Origin: Halanaerobiales bacterium
GTDB lineage: Bacteria; Bacillota; Halanaerobiia; Halanaerobiales; DTU029
DNA length: 32,718 nt
Reading direction: 5' to 3'
Assembly (NCBI GenBank): GCA_022360715.1
Contig: JAKSCG010000121.1
Location: forward strand, 1-32,718
Shown: piece by piece, positions 14,864 through 23,138 of the stretch
Numbering within the stretch: the stretch's first letter is position 1
How the letters are laid out: each line of letters starts with the position of its first letter
The notes under the pieces: generated by a model
Databases searched by the model: none
Seen by the model: the letters and a program-made list of their open reading frames with translations, nothing else
What the model was told of the DNA's origin: nothing
Made by a program: the position numbers and the translations under genes

Positions 14864-15646
14864 TTACCCGAGCAATTTGATCAGCTGATAGAGTTGTTGA
14901 TACATGCCACTAAATAAATCCCGGAAAAAATAGACTGTAAAATGGATCGACAGGATTAAAACAAGCAAGCCAATCAGTATTTTCATAGGCAATCCGACAA
15001 TAAAAATATTCATCTGGGGAATGGAACGGGCCAAAAAACCAAAGATCACATCAGCAATAAAGAGTGTTCCGAGTACCGGTAAAGCGAGCTGAAAAGCCAG
15101 CATGAAAATATCGGCAGTAGTTTGAAAAATGTATTGGAAGGTCGAGTGCGAAAAAGCAGCTCCGCCCAGCTCAATAAAATTATATGATTGATATAATGTT
15201 TTAATCAAGAGATGGTGGCCATTTATCGTCAGAAACAACAGGATAGCCAATACATTTTTAAATTGACCCATCAGCGGGGCAGACATCCCGGTGATCGGAT
15301 CCATCACATTGACAATCGCAAAACCCATTCTCATATCAATAAACTGTCCGGCTAACTGAATCACCGCAAAGACCAGAAACGAGATAAAGCCAATGGTAAA
15401 CCCGACAGCCAGTTCACTAATAACCCCCAGGCCGATGATGACAGGGTTAATCGGGAGCGCGATTGCCTGTAAATTGCTTAAGATCGGTAAAGTAAGTACG
15501 GCCAGAAAATAGATCAAAGCAATGCGCACTCTAACCGGGATTACCCGGCTGCCCAGGATTGGTGCTAATAAAAATAACCCAATATATCTGGCCATAATCA
15601 GGATAAAAACATAGGTATAATTGCTTAAAATATCTCCTAAATCCAT
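14864..15646 (-). CDS. fliR: Flagellar export gate protein FliR
   Basis: 260 residues, family length, almost wholly hydrophobic with about six helices. Typical features are the start region ARYIGLFLLAPILGSRVIPVRVRIALIYFLAVL and the middle GFAIVNVMDPITGMSAPLMGQF, where FliR family members have a similar block. FliR joins FliP and FliQ in the helical pore at the centre of the basal body export gate. An AGGGTGA site precedes the ATG. The gene starts 12 bases after fliQ and ends 10 bases before flhB, the usual P-Q-R-B order. Confidence 0.95.
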   Translation of the reverse strand: MDLGDILSNYTYVFILIMARYIGLFLLAPILGSRVIPVRVRIALIYFLAVLTLPILSNLQAIALPINPVIIGLGVISELAVGFTIGFISFLVFAVIQLAGQFIDMRMGFAIVNVMDPITGMSAPLMGQFKNVLAILLFLTINGHHLLIKTLYQSYNFIELGGAAFSHSTFQYIFQTTADIFMLAFQLALPVLGTLFIADVIFGFLARSIPQMNIFIVGLPMKILIGLLVLILSIHFTVYFFRDLFSGMYQQLYQLIKLLG

Positions 15647-15658
15647 TAACTCTTCACC

Positions 15659-15928
15659 CTAACCAATTAACTGTGGGATGGTATTAAACAAATTAGTTAC
15701 ATAATTGATCATTTTTGATAACATCCAGGGACCGAAAAAGGCAATCGAGACCAGGACCACCAAAATTTTAGGGATAAACGCCAGGGTTTGTTCCTGGATT
15801 TGGGTTGTAGCCTGAAAAATAGCCACCAGCAACCCGGTAATAAGCCCCAGCCCCAGGATCGGAGCAATAATTTCCAAGACAATAATCAGCGAACTTCGTC
15901 CGATATCAATCGCAATACTCAGGTCCAC
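15659..15928 (-). CDS. fliQ: Flagellar export gate protein FliQ
   Basis: 89 residues from the chosen start, the usual FliQ length. Two hydrophobic helices are joined by the signature FQATTQIQEQTLAFIPKI (about residues 41-58). FliQ wraps the FliP-FliR core of the export gate. Start: the longest frame begins with a TTG at 15946 and would add six residues; the GTG at 15928 is 6 bases after AAAGGGGGA and agrees with the family. With this start it lies 14 bases downstream of the fliP stop rather than overlapping it. Confidence 0.95.
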   Translation of the reverse strand: MDLSIAIDIGRSSLIIVLEIIAPILGLGLITGLLVAIFQATTQIQEQTLAFIPKILVVLVSIAFFGPWMLSKMINYVTNLFNTIPQLIG

Positions 15929-15942
15929 AAGGATTCCCCCTT

Positions 15943-16716
15943 TCAATTAAAAGTCTTGATCAACGATTCAATAATCAGATACCAGCCATCGACCAGTACA
16001 AATAAAAGTATTTTAAACGGAATCGAGATCATCACCGGTGGTAACATCAGCATCCCCATTGACATCAAGATACTGGCTACAATCATATCGATCATCAAAA
16101 AAGGAATATAGATCATAAAGCCGATCTGAAAGGCGGTCTTTAGTTCACTGATCACAAAAGCCGGGATCAGGACATATGTCGGTACATCATTCCGGTTATT
16201 TGGTCTGGCCAGTTTAGCCATATCAACAAAGAGAGCCAGATCCTTTTCCCTGGTATGTTTAAACATAAAACCCCTAAGCGGTTCAATCCCTTTTTGATAG
16301 GCATCTTCCGTCGAAATTTCTTGATTAATATAAGGTTGTAAAGCATCTTCATTGACCTCTTGCCAGACTGGTGCCATAATAAAGACGGTTAAGAAAAGGG
16401 CTAACCCGATTAAGACTTGATTGGGCGGCATCTGTCTGATCGCCAGGGCTGACCGAATGATCGAAAAAACAATTACGATTCTGGTAAAGGAAGTAAGCAT
16501 CACCAAAATGGCCGGGGCCAGTGACAGAACTGTCAGCAACAGTAAAATTCTCAAGGATAAGACCAGATCTTCCCCATTTTGTTGAGCCCCGTCCGGTTGA
16601 TTAATCTCAAAACGCAGATCCGGTAGTCGAAACGGTTCGGCCAGAACATCGGTCGGAATTATTAGGGCAACCAGCACCAAAATTATACTGGTCAAGAGCA
16701 GAATCTCTTTAGTCAT
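15943..16716 (-). CDS. fliP: Flagellar export gate protein FliP
   Basis: 257 residues. A cleavable signal peptide (about 1-27, ending near VLAEP) is followed by four hydrophobic helices. The signature region is [20 protein letters not shown] followed by [14 protein letters not shown], and the C-terminal [18 protein letters not shown] helix is also typical. FliP makes most of the central export pore. Start: the ATG at 16716 overlaps the end of fliO by 8 bases; a GTG at 16725 would add three residues. Neither has a strong ribosome-binding site, so translation is likely coupled to fliO. Confidence 0.96.
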   Translation of the reverse strand: MTKEILLLTSIILVLVALIIPTDVLAEPFRLPDLRFEINQPDGAQQNGEDLVLSLRILLLLTVLSLAPAILVMLTSFTRIVIVFSIIRSALAIRQMPPNQVLIGLALFLTVFIMAPVWQEVNEDALQPYINQEISTEDAYQKGIEPLRGFMFKHTREKDLALFVDMAKLARPNNRNDVPTYVLIPAFVISELKTAFQIGFMIYIPFLMIDMIVASILMSMGMLMLPPVMISIPFKILLFVLVDGWYLIIESLIKTFN

Positions 16717-17056
16717 TATGCTCACGCCGATTGTCTCTGGTCAATCGATGCCAGTAGTCTTTAAAGGAAGCTGTCGAAACTGCTTCTGGCTCCTTTTCCT
16801 TAAACTCAGCCCGTTCCCACCTGTTCAGCACCCTGAGCTGTTCATTACTATTACTTAGTAGCAAGACGACATCATTAATCATAATCAGCACCAGACTTTG
16901 TTTGGGGGACAGATAAATCTGTTCAATTACGTTAATATATTGCCCTTTCCCGGTTTTAGTCAGGGTCTTTCGCAAGAAATAAGTTACCAGGTAGATTAAT
17001 CCCAGGACCAGAAGCAAGTAAAAAATAATTTTGGCGATCTCCCAGCCATAATTCAT
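16709..17056 (-). CDS. fliO: Flagellar export assembly protein FliO
   Basis: 115 residues. One transmembrane helix near the N-terminus (about 8-27) is followed by a basic segment and a small cytosolic domain with [28 protein letters not shown], the typical FliO pattern, then a charged tail. FliO scaffolds FliP ring formation. FliO proteins diverge strongly; the call rests on this motif and on position directly before fliP. An AAGGAG site lies about 7 bases before the ATG. It starts 18 bases after fliY. Confidence 0.9.
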   Translation of the reverse strand: MNYGWEIAKIIFYLLLVLGLIYLVTYFLRKTLTKTGKGQYINVIEQIYLSPKQSLVLIMINDVVLLLSNSNEQLRVLNRWERAEFKEKEPEAVSTASFKDYWHRLTRDNRREHND

Positions 17057-17074
17057 TATGATATCTCCTTAGTG

Positions 17075-18190
17075 TTAAATATTATTGATCCTGTCCATGG
17101 GGCTGATAATGTCCTTAACCCGGAAACCAAAGTTTTCATCAATCACAACGACCTCGCCTTTAGCGACCAATTTACCATTGATTAATAAATCAACCGGTTC
17201 ACCGGCCAACTTATCCAGCTCGACAATTGAACCCTCTCCCAGTTTCAGAATCTCCCGGATCTTCATGCGAGTTTTCCCGAGCCGGACCGTTACCTGCAAG
17301 GGGACATCCTGGATTAATTCCATATTATGGGGCAAAGGCTGGGAGACACCGGCACTAAAATTAGGAAACTGGGCCCGCTGCACACCAACCTGTTCATCTT
17401 TAGCGATCATGCCATTTGCCATCTGGTTATCTCCTCCGCTTAACTTAGCTTCAGTATTGTTGTCCACATTCAAATCCTTGGCAGCCAGAGCACTTTCCTG
17501 ACTCATTAACTGAAATATCAGCTGTTTGGCAAAATCAAGTTTAGAGAGTTGTTTAAAACTACTGTCGATTAAATCCCCAATCTTCAACCGGAATGAATTA
17601 TCAATAATTTCTTCATCACTAGCGAAATTTTGCTCAACTACCTCAATAACTTCATCAATATTAATGTATTTTACCTGTGGCGGAGATATATTGACCACTT
17701 CATTAAGGATACTGGACATAGAAGTAGCTGAAGAGCCCATCATTTGATTCATCGCCTCACAGACTGCACTTAGGTGAATCTCATCTAACTCTAAGGTGAC
17801 ATTAGAACCGTCTCCCCCCATCATTAAATCGGCAATAATCGCGGCATCCTCTTCTTTAATGATCAACAGATTAACACCCTCTAGACCTGTAAGGTATTCT
17901 ACCTGGACCAGAACACACGGTCGCTCGTATTCCTTAACAACATCGGCTAAAGTAGATACTTTTACGTCCGGGGCAGTAATCTCTACCTTCTGTTCCAGTA
18001 AAGAATAAAGGGCGGTAGCAGCAGACCCCATCGCAATATTACCGACTTCACCCAGGAAATCTGTTTCTTCCGCGGTTAAACCGTTCTGATTAAGCGGTTC
18101 TTCTCCGTTATCCTTTTGGCTATTTACATTGTTAATCAATGCCTCAATCTCATCATTTGATAGAATATCCTTATTTTGCTCATCCTTCAT
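17075..18190 (-). CDS. fliY: Motor switch phosphatase FliY (FliN-type)
   Basis: 371 residues. An N-terminal CheY-P-binding-like peptide (ILSNDEIEALINN, about 9-21) precedes a CheC-like domain with both active-site motifs: E and N in FLGEVGNIAMGSA (about 48-51) and in AVCEAMNQMMGSS (about 145-148). A C-terminal SpoA/FliN domain covers about 295-360 (VTVRLGKTRMKIREIL and VIDENFGFRVKDI). It forms the C ring and should remove phosphate from CheY at the motor. Start: ATG at 18190, about 6 bases after AGGTGAGG; a GTG at 18202 is an alternative. It overlaps the fliM stop. Confidence 0.95.
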   Translation of the reverse strand: MKDEQNKDILSNDEIEALINNVNSQKDNGEEPLNQNGLTAEETDFLGEVGNIAMGSAATALYSLLEQKVEITAPDVKVSTLADVVKEYERPCVLVQVEYLTGLEGVNLLIIKEEDAAIIADLMMGGDGSNVTLELDEIHLSAVCEAMNQMMGSSATSMSSILNEVVNISPPQVKYINIDEVIEVVEQNFASDEEIIDNSFRLKIGDLIDSSFKQLSKLDFAKQLIFQLMSQESALAAKDLNVDNNTEAKLSGGDNQMANGMIAKDEQVGVQRAQFPNFSAGVSQPLPHNMELIQDVPLQVTVRLGKTRMKIREILKLGEGSIVELDKLAGEPVDLLINGKLVAKGEVVVIDENFGFRVKDIISPMDRINNI

Positions 18191-19187
18191 CGATATCCTC
18201 ACCTTCCTCTCCTGAATCTATCACCTCAACAACCTTAATTGCTAAGTGTTTATTGGAATTGCCGGGAATCCCTCTAAACTTAATATAATTACCCACCCGG
18301 AGGTCAATCGGTTCATTAGATTTTTGGTTAAATTGTACGACATCCCCTACCTGGAGATAAAGCAGTTCTTTCACCGATAAATTGGCTCCCCCCATTTCCG
18401 CATAAATATTTAAGGAAGTCCGCTTGATCCTGCTCTTCAAAGTATTGATATGCTGAGTAGTCTGTTCAGACCTGGTGTTGGAAAACCACTGCTGGGCATT
18501 AAGTTTGGGTACAATCGGTTCAATCATGTTATACGGAATACAGATATTAACTAAGCCTTCATTATCACCAATCCGCGCCATCAAGGTAATTAAGATCGTC
18601 ATATCATTGCTGGGTACAATCTGGGTAAACTGGGGATTTGATTCTATATCCTGCAGGGTTGCTTTAACCCGGATAATATTCTCCCAGGCCTCGGGGAACC
18701 CCCTCAGAATCCAGGTAATCACCTTCCGGAAGACAACCCTTTCGATATCAGTAAATGGTCTGGATTTAAAGATTGACTTCCCGAAGCCCCCGAATAATCG
18801 ATCAATAATGGCAAAACCAACATCCGGATTGATCTCAAAAACAAACCGACCTTTAAAGGGTTCGAGATCACTGATGCCAATTATTGTCGGTTCCGGTAGT
18901 GACCTGATAAATTCTTCATAAGTAATCTGTTCAATCGAAGCCACATTAAAATCAACCATCGACCTTAGCTGGGTTGAAAGGATCGTAGTCAAGGAACGAG
19001 CTAAGTTTTCATGGATCATCTGCAATGTGCGCATTTGTTCTTTTGACAATTTGTCAGGTCGTCGAAAATCGTAAGCTTTAATCAGTTGATTTTCTGACTC
19101 CTTTTTCATCTCCTCTACATCGACATCTCCAGAAGATAGGGCTGAAAGAAGAGAATCTATTTCATTTTGACTTAGAACATCAGCCAT
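18180..19187 (-). CDS. fliM: Flagellar motor switch protein FliM
   Basis: 335 residues, family length. The N-terminal CheY-P docking peptide LSQNEIDSLLSALSSG (about 5-20) is intact. Then come YDFRRPDKLSKEQMRTLQMI, the central FGGFGKS turn near residue 135, and a C-terminal SpoA domain (VKELLYLQVGDVVQF near 270). FliM forms most of the C ring and reverses rotation when CheY-P binds. A GGAGGGA site precedes the ATG; the gene starts 12 bases after fliL and overlaps fliY at its end. Together with FliG and FliY it gives a complete switch. Confidence 0.97.
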   Translation of the reverse strand: MADVLSQNEIDSLLSALSSGDVDVEEMKKESENQLIKAYDFRRPDKLSKEQMRTLQMIHENLARSLTTILSTQLRSMVDFNVASIEQITYEEFIRSLPEPTIIGISDLEPFKGRFVFEINPDVGFAIIDRLFGGFGKSIFKSRPFTDIERVVFRKVITWILRGFPEAWENIIRVKATLQDIESNPQFTQIVPSNDMTILITLMARIGDNEGLVNICIPYNMIEPIVPKLNAQQWFSNTRSEQTTQHINTLKSRIKRTSLNIYAEMGGANLSVKELLYLQVGDVVQFNQKSNEPIDLRVGNYIKFRGIPGNSNKHLAIKVVEVIDSGEEGEDIDEG

Positions 19188-19199
19188 CTACTTTCCCTC

Positions 19200-19640
19200 C
19201 TATTGTACAACTAATTGCGTAAACCAAACCTGTGTAATATCACCGGTTAACAAAATTTCATTTAACTGGGTAATAATCCGGTTTTTAATTACGGTTGCGC
19301 CTGGTTCTTCGATATCATCGACTTCTTGTTCCCGTAAAATACTGATGATCCCGTCCCTGATCTGAGGACTTCTTTTGTCAAGTTCAGCGATAACGTTATC
19401 TGTGCTGACTTCGACGACAATACTTGCTTGAATATACTGGTAACCCCTGTTCCCGGCGAGATTTACCACAAAATCACCCAGGGAATAAGTAGGTCCAATA
19501 CTATTTTTAGTAGCCTGCTGCGGATCATCATTATAATTTATAAAGGTTATAAATCCATAACTGGTTCCAGCGGCAATAAGAAACATTAATATCCCGATAC
19601 CCAGTATTGTCTTAAAACTGACGCCTTCCTTTTTCGGCAT
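19200..19640 (-). CDS. fliL: Flagellar basal body-associated protein FliL
   Basis: 146 residues. One transmembrane helix (about 11-31) and a periplasmic domain with YSLGDFVVNLAGNRGYQYIQ and VEVSTDNVIAELDKRSPQIRDGI, both typical of FliL, and a C-terminus near VWFTQLVVQ. FliL surrounds the stator units and helps keep them engaged. GGAGG lies about 9 bases before the ATG. It follows motB by 6 bases and precedes fliM by 12, so stator, stator clamp and switch are made together. Confidence 0.95.
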   Translation of the reverse strand: MPKKEGVSFKTILGIGILMFLIAAGTSYGFITFINYNDDPQQATKNSIGPTYSLGDFVVNLAGNRGYQYIQASIVVEVSTDNVIAELDKRSPQIRDGIISILREQEVDDIEEPGATVIKNRIITQLNEILLTGDITQVWFTQLVVQ

Positions 19641-19646
19641 TAAACT

Positions 19647-20390
19647 CTACCTCCTTTCCAGCTCATGATTATGTAAAGTATTTAAAATAACTATTTCCAC
19701 CCGGCGATTTTTAGAGCGGTGTTCCGGGGTGTCATTAGGAAACAAAGGTCGATACTGCGAATAGCCTGCTGCTTTCAGACGCCCTGCTTCAATCCCGCTA
19801 ATCTCAATAAAAAACTTAACCACATTGGTCGCTCTGGTAGTTGATAATTCCCAGTTGGAGGGAAACTCGTCATTATTGATCGGCCAATTATCAGTATGAC
19901 CTTCCACCATGATATCATTAGGGATATCTTTAATTACCCGGGCAATCTTGTTCAACAAAGCCTTTCCTTCGACTTTAAGTTCGGCTTTTCCCAGCTCATA
20001 TAAGACCTGACCGGTTAGCCTGACCACTAAACCCCTTTTGGTCATTTCCAGTTCTACCCTTCCCTCTAAACCCTGTTCCTGAATATAGCTGGTCATCTCT
20101 CCCATAACCTTCCGAAAATTCTGGGTGGAGGGATTAAAGTGTTGACCGATACTACCCTTTGTTATAAAATCCTCTTCACTTAAAGTCCGACCACGATCAA
20201 GTACACCAAGTTGTGCCTGGAATGATGACAAAAAACCCGCGAATTTTTCTACATCCATCACCGAAAAGGAATAAATCATTACAAAGAAAACCAGCAACAG
20301 GGTCATCATATCCCCGAAGGTAACCATCCAGGCCGGGGATGAGGGTTGATCCTCTTGGTTCTTAATGTTTCTCCGTCTACCCTTAGGCAT
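19647..20390 (-). CDS. motB: Flagellar motor stator protein MotB
   Basis: 247 residues. A short basic N-terminus is followed by one transmembrane helix with PAWMVTFGDMMTLLLVFFVM; Asp27 here is the ion-binding residue. After a plug-like linker, an OmpA-type peptidoglycan-binding domain covers about 130-240, with VEGHTDNWPINNDEFPSNWEL and a KNRRVEIVIL end. MotB anchors the stator to the wall. Whether the coupling ion is proton or sodium cannot be read from these motifs with confidence. Its ATG overlaps the end of motA by 8 bases, so the two are coupled. Confidence 0.96.
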   Translation of the reverse strand: MPKGRRRNIKNQEDQPSSPAWMVTFGDMMTLLLVFFVMIYSFSVMDVEKFAGFLSSFQAQLGVLDRGRTLSEEDFITKGSIGQHFNPSTQNFRKVMGEMTSYIQEQGLEGRVELEMTKRGLVVRLTGQVLYELGKAELKVEGKALLNKIARVIKDIPNDIMVEGHTDNWPINNDEFPSNWELSTTRATNVVKFFIEISGIEAGRLKAAGYSQYRPLFPNDTPEHRSKNRRVEIVILNTLHNHELERR

Positions 20391-21189
20391 TGTCTCCCAC
20401 CGCCACTGTATCTACTTCCGGAGCAGTTGCCGCTCCACTGCCTTCCTGATTTTCCGCCAAAAAAGCCCTTAGTTTCTCTTCGACAATCCGGGGATTTTCT
20501 CCAGCCTGTATCGATAAGACCCCCTCAATAATTACTTCTTTAATCAGGATCTCTTCACTGCTTCGTTCTCTCAGCTTCCCGGCCAAGGGAATAAAGAGCA
20601 GATTGGCTAATAATGCCCCATAGAGGGTTGTAATCAGGGCTACGGCCATCCCGGATGCCAGTTTATCCGGATCATCTAATTCACTTAACATTTGAATCAG
20701 GCCAATCAAGGTACCGATCATCCCGAAGGCTGGCGATAGTTGCCCCATCGTACTCATCATACTACGTCCTTTATCATGTCGCTCTTCCAAAAAAGTAAGC
20801 TTTGTCTCCATGATATTCCTTAATAATTCCGGATCAGTACCATCAACCACTAATTGAATGCCTTTCTGAAGAAAGGAGTCGTCGATATCCATTACATCTT
20901 TTTCCAGGGCCAGCAACCCTTCCCGCCGGGCTTTTTCCGCAAAACCAACCATTACCCCGATCATCTCCTCAGATTCTAATTGATGTTTCTGAAAAGCAAT
21001 TCTGACCAGGGCCGGTAGTTTTCTCAACTCATTCCAGGAGTAACTGATCATCGTCCCGGCCAGGGTACCACCCAGAACGATTAAGAACGACTGAACACTG
21101 TAAAATTGTACTATGTTTCCATCAAGAACCATTGAGCCGCCGATAAGGACTATCCCTACAATCAAACCAATAACTGTCGCCAGATCCAT
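20383..21189 (-). CDS. motA: Flagellar motor stator protein MotA
   Basis: 268 residues with four hydrophobic helices. Typical blocks are FLIVLGGTLAGTMISY, the cytoplasmic loop with FAEKARREGLLALE, and the third helix PAFGMIGTLIGLIQML, which carries the conserved proline. MotA and MotB form the ion-driven torque unit. The C-terminus is extended and acidic (about 245-268). GGGGTGA lies about 4 bases before the ATG. It starts 4 bases after flbD. Placement of motAB inside the large operon differs from B. subtilis, where they are separate, but is common in clostridia. Confidence 0.96.
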   Translation of the reverse strand: MDLATVIGLIVGIVLIGGSMVLDGNIVQFYSVQSFLIVLGGTLAGTMISYSWNELRKLPALVRIAFQKHQLESEEMIGVMVGFAEKARREGLLALEKDVMDIDDSFLQKGIQLVVDGTDPELLRNIMETKLTFLEERHDKGRSMMSTMGQLSPAFGMIGTLIGLIQMLSELDDPDKLASGMAVALITTLYGALLANLLFIPLAGKLRERSSEEILIKEVIIEGVLSIQAGENPRIVEEKLRAFLAENQEGSGAATAPEVDTVAVGDNA

Positions 21190-21193
21190 TTTC

Positions 21194-21397
21194 TCACCCC
21201 TTTTCTATCCTGACACTGGAGTATATCCTTTGATAATAATTGATTACTTTTTCGATTACCTCGTCCACCTCATCCATCAACAGTATCTTCTTATTACTGG
21301 TTAAAGTAAGGACTGTATCAGGGGTGGACTGAATCGACTCAATTAAGCTGGCATTGACGACAATCTCTTCCCCATTAATCTTCTTTAATTTAATCAT
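21194..21397 (-). CDS. flbD: FlbD/SwrD family protein
   Basis: 67 residues. The FlbD family pattern is clear: MIKLKKINGEEIVVNASLIE, then STPDTVLTLTSNKKILL and a final helix DEVDEVIEKVINYYQ. It is a small cytoplasmic protein always found beside flgE or motA in Firmicutes. In B. subtilis it is SwrD, which raises motor power for swarming. An AAAGGGGTG site precedes the ATG. It sits between flgE and motA, four bases from the latter, fitting a link to stator function. Confidence 0.93.
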   Translation of the reverse strand: MIKLKKINGEEIVVNASLIESIQSTPDTVLTLTSNKKILLMDEVDEVIEKVINYYQRIYSSVRIEKG

Positions 21398-21426
21398 TCA
21401 GCCACACCCCTTTTGTTAAGCTTTGA

Positions 21427-23013
21427 TTACCTCTTTAGATTTACCAGTTCCTGTAACATCTGGTCAGATGTCGTAATTATCTTGGAATTAGCCTGAAATC
21501 CCCGCTGAGCCGTAATCATTTCCGTAAACTGCTGGGCCAGGTCGACATTAGACATCTCCAGTCGGCCGGACAGAATTTTCCCCCGTCCGCCGCTGCCGGC
21601 GATATCAATCTGCGGTTCACCTGAATTCTGACTCGGACTAAATAATGTCTCCCCTTCACGCATTAAACCATAGGGGTTATTGAAATTAGCAATAGCAATC
21701 TGTCCCAATTCCATATGGCGGCCATTGGTAAACCCGCCGATGATTTGTCCGGTATCATTAATCGAATATTTGTCCAAAAAGCCCATTGCAAACCCATCTT
21801 GTCTTAACGATTCTACTGTAGAGTCGCCGGATGACTGGGTCATTATTGAAAAATCGATCCCAATATCCCCGGGCATCGTCGCCGATCCGTCCGGGTCGAA
21901 GGTAATACTGTTAGTAATTGACTGTGAGGCAAAAGTACCGTCAGCATTAAAAGTTAAGGTACCATTACCCTGAATCGAACTGGGAACAGCCCCGTCAACG
22001 TCAGACACCTCCCAATTCCAGGTATTGGCAGCTGAAATTAAGGTAAGAGTCGGTGCTCCGTCCAGGTCGGCCGCAGCAAAAGTACCCGATGAAATCGCTA
22101 AATTAACATTTGTCAGAGTATGAGCAGTTAATTCAGTATTGATTACAGTCTCTATAGCTGCTGCACCGGCCGGCGCTCCACCATGGCTATTATCCCAGTC
22201 CCCGGTCAGGGTAACCGTGTGGGAAGCCGCATCATAACTAGCAGTAAGTGGACCATCATCATCTTCGGCAAACTTAATCTCTAATCCGTTGACATCAACA
22301 GCAGTGGTAGCTGCTGTTGCCGACATCGTCCAGGCCCCGGCACCGGAATCCAGCCTTATTTCATCAGCAGGCGGACCGGCCAGGTCTCTTGTAAATTGAA
22401 TCGTCATTGTATGTACTCCACCCAGGGAATTAAAAACAGCAATTGTCCCCGGTGTGCTCTGACCACCAAGCAGCCGGCCATCCAGATTACCCGTCCAGGA
22501 AGTCCAGGTAGTACTTCGTCCCGGCATTGTATCACCAAAGGGGACTCGTAGCCCTTCTATCGTCAAATCGGTATTAATGTTACCATTGGCATCAGCCATC
22601 CAGCCCTGCATGATATAACCATTACCGGCATTAACCAGGTTACCATAGTCATCAAGGGTTAAGGCCCCGGCCCTGGTATAGAAATTCTGTTGACCGTTAT
22701 TAACCACAAAATATCCATTACCCTGGATCGCCAGATCATTTCCATAGCCGGTTGTCTGGTGATTACCTTCCGTGTGGTTGATATCAATACTGCCGACACT
22801 AACCCCCAGGCCGATCTGTTGCGGATTGACCCCCCCGCTGTTGTTCTGGGGAGCCTTGGCCCCCTGCAAAGTCTGACTCAACATATCCACAAAAGTAACT
22901 CGACTACCTTTATAGCCGGTAGTATTGACATTGGAGATATTGTTACCAATAACATCCATCTTGGTCTGATGAACCTTGAGACCGGAAACACCGGCATACA
23001 TTGAACGCATCAT
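21427..23013 (-). CDS. flgE: Flagellar hook protein FlgE
   Basis: 528 residues, longer than E. coli (about 400) and B. subtilis (about 260) hook proteins. Conserved ends: MYAGVSGLKVHQTKMDVIGN followed by NISNVNTTGYKGSR at the N-terminus, and LEMSNVDLAQQFTEMI with TAQRGFQANSKII at the C-terminus. The middle (about 170-390) is rich in A, T, D and G and is the variable, surface-exposed hook domain. FlgE polymerises into the hook universal joint. The start has an AAAGGAGG site 12 bases upstream, an unusually long spacing; the adjacent second ATG (23010) would be even further. It is preceded by a 125-base foldable gap. Confidence 0.96.
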   Translation of the reverse strand: MMRSMYAGVSGLKVHQTKMDVIGNNISNVNTTGYKGSRVTFVDMLSQTLQGAKAPQNNSGGVNPQQIGLGVSVGSIDINHTEGNHQTTGYGNDLAIQGNGYFVVNNGQQNFYTRAGALTLDDYGNLVNAGNGYIMQGWMADANGNINTDLTIEGLRVPFGDTMPGRSTTWTSWTGNLDGRLLGGQSTPGTIAVFNSLGGVHTMTIQFTRDLAGPPADEIRLDSGAGAWTMSATAATTAVDVNGLEIKFAEDDDGPLTASYDAASHTVTLTGDWDNSHGGAPAGAAAIETVINTELTAHTLTNVNLAISSGTFAAADLDGAPTLTLISAANTWNWEVSDVDGAVPSSIQGNGTLTFNADGTFASQSITNSITFDPDGSATMPGDIGIDFSIMTQSSGDSTVESLRQDGFAMGFLDKYSINDTGQIIGGFTNGRHMELGQIAIANFNNPYGLMREGETLFSPSQNSGEPQIDIAGSGGRGKILSGRLEMSNVDLAQQFTEMITAQRGFQANSKIITTSDQMLQELVNLKR

Positions 23014-23138
23014 CTTTGAACATGACCTCCTTTAAATTGTTATACTGGCAAGGACTACAGTCGGTAATTCCCTGCAGGCTTCCTCGAACACGCTGAGAGG
23101 TCCAGCCTTTCCAGTATCCTTGGCTTACTTCCCAACCA
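23014..23138 (-). ncRNA. Candidate structured mRNA leader before flgE
   Basis: This is the largest gap in the window (125 bases). On the minus strand, bases 23106-23117 and 23042-23053 can pair as a 7-bp stem, one mismatch and a 4-bp stem (ATACTGG...CCAGTAT, then AAGG...CCTT). The 52-base interior can form a further hairpin (CCTC 23082-23085 with GAGG 23097-23100, extended by GGCT/AGCC at 23077-23080 and 23104-23107). It also contains the palindrome CCTGCAGG at 23071-23078. Some of these pairings exclude each other, so switching is possible. There is no U-run terminator. The fold ends shortly before the flgE ribosome-binding site, so it may control hook protein level. I do not recognise it as a known riboswitch class. 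Confidence 0.4.
23026..23033 (-). promoter_or_regulatory. flgE ribosome-binding site with long spacing
   Basis: The minus strand reads AAAGGAGG here, the nearest match in the window to the canonical Shine-Dalgarno sequence, but it lies 12 bases before the flgE ATG at 23013. An out-of-frame ATG sits only 2 bases after it and is too close to be used. The unusual spacing is next to the foldable leader. Confidence 0.6.

Noticed and set aside
18475..18921. Plus-strand open frame of 148 residues
   Set aside because: It is the mirror of fliM codons; no motif, no ribosome-binding site, and an isolated gene on the opposite strand is unlikely in this operon.
23014..23138. Known riboswitch (cyclic di-GMP I or II, TPP) or tRNA in the flgE leader
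   Set aside because: I looked for the conserved cores of cyclic di-GMP and TPP riboswitches and for a tRNA cloverleaf. A TTCGA string and a CTGAGAGG string on the opposite strand occur, but the surrounding stems do not match.
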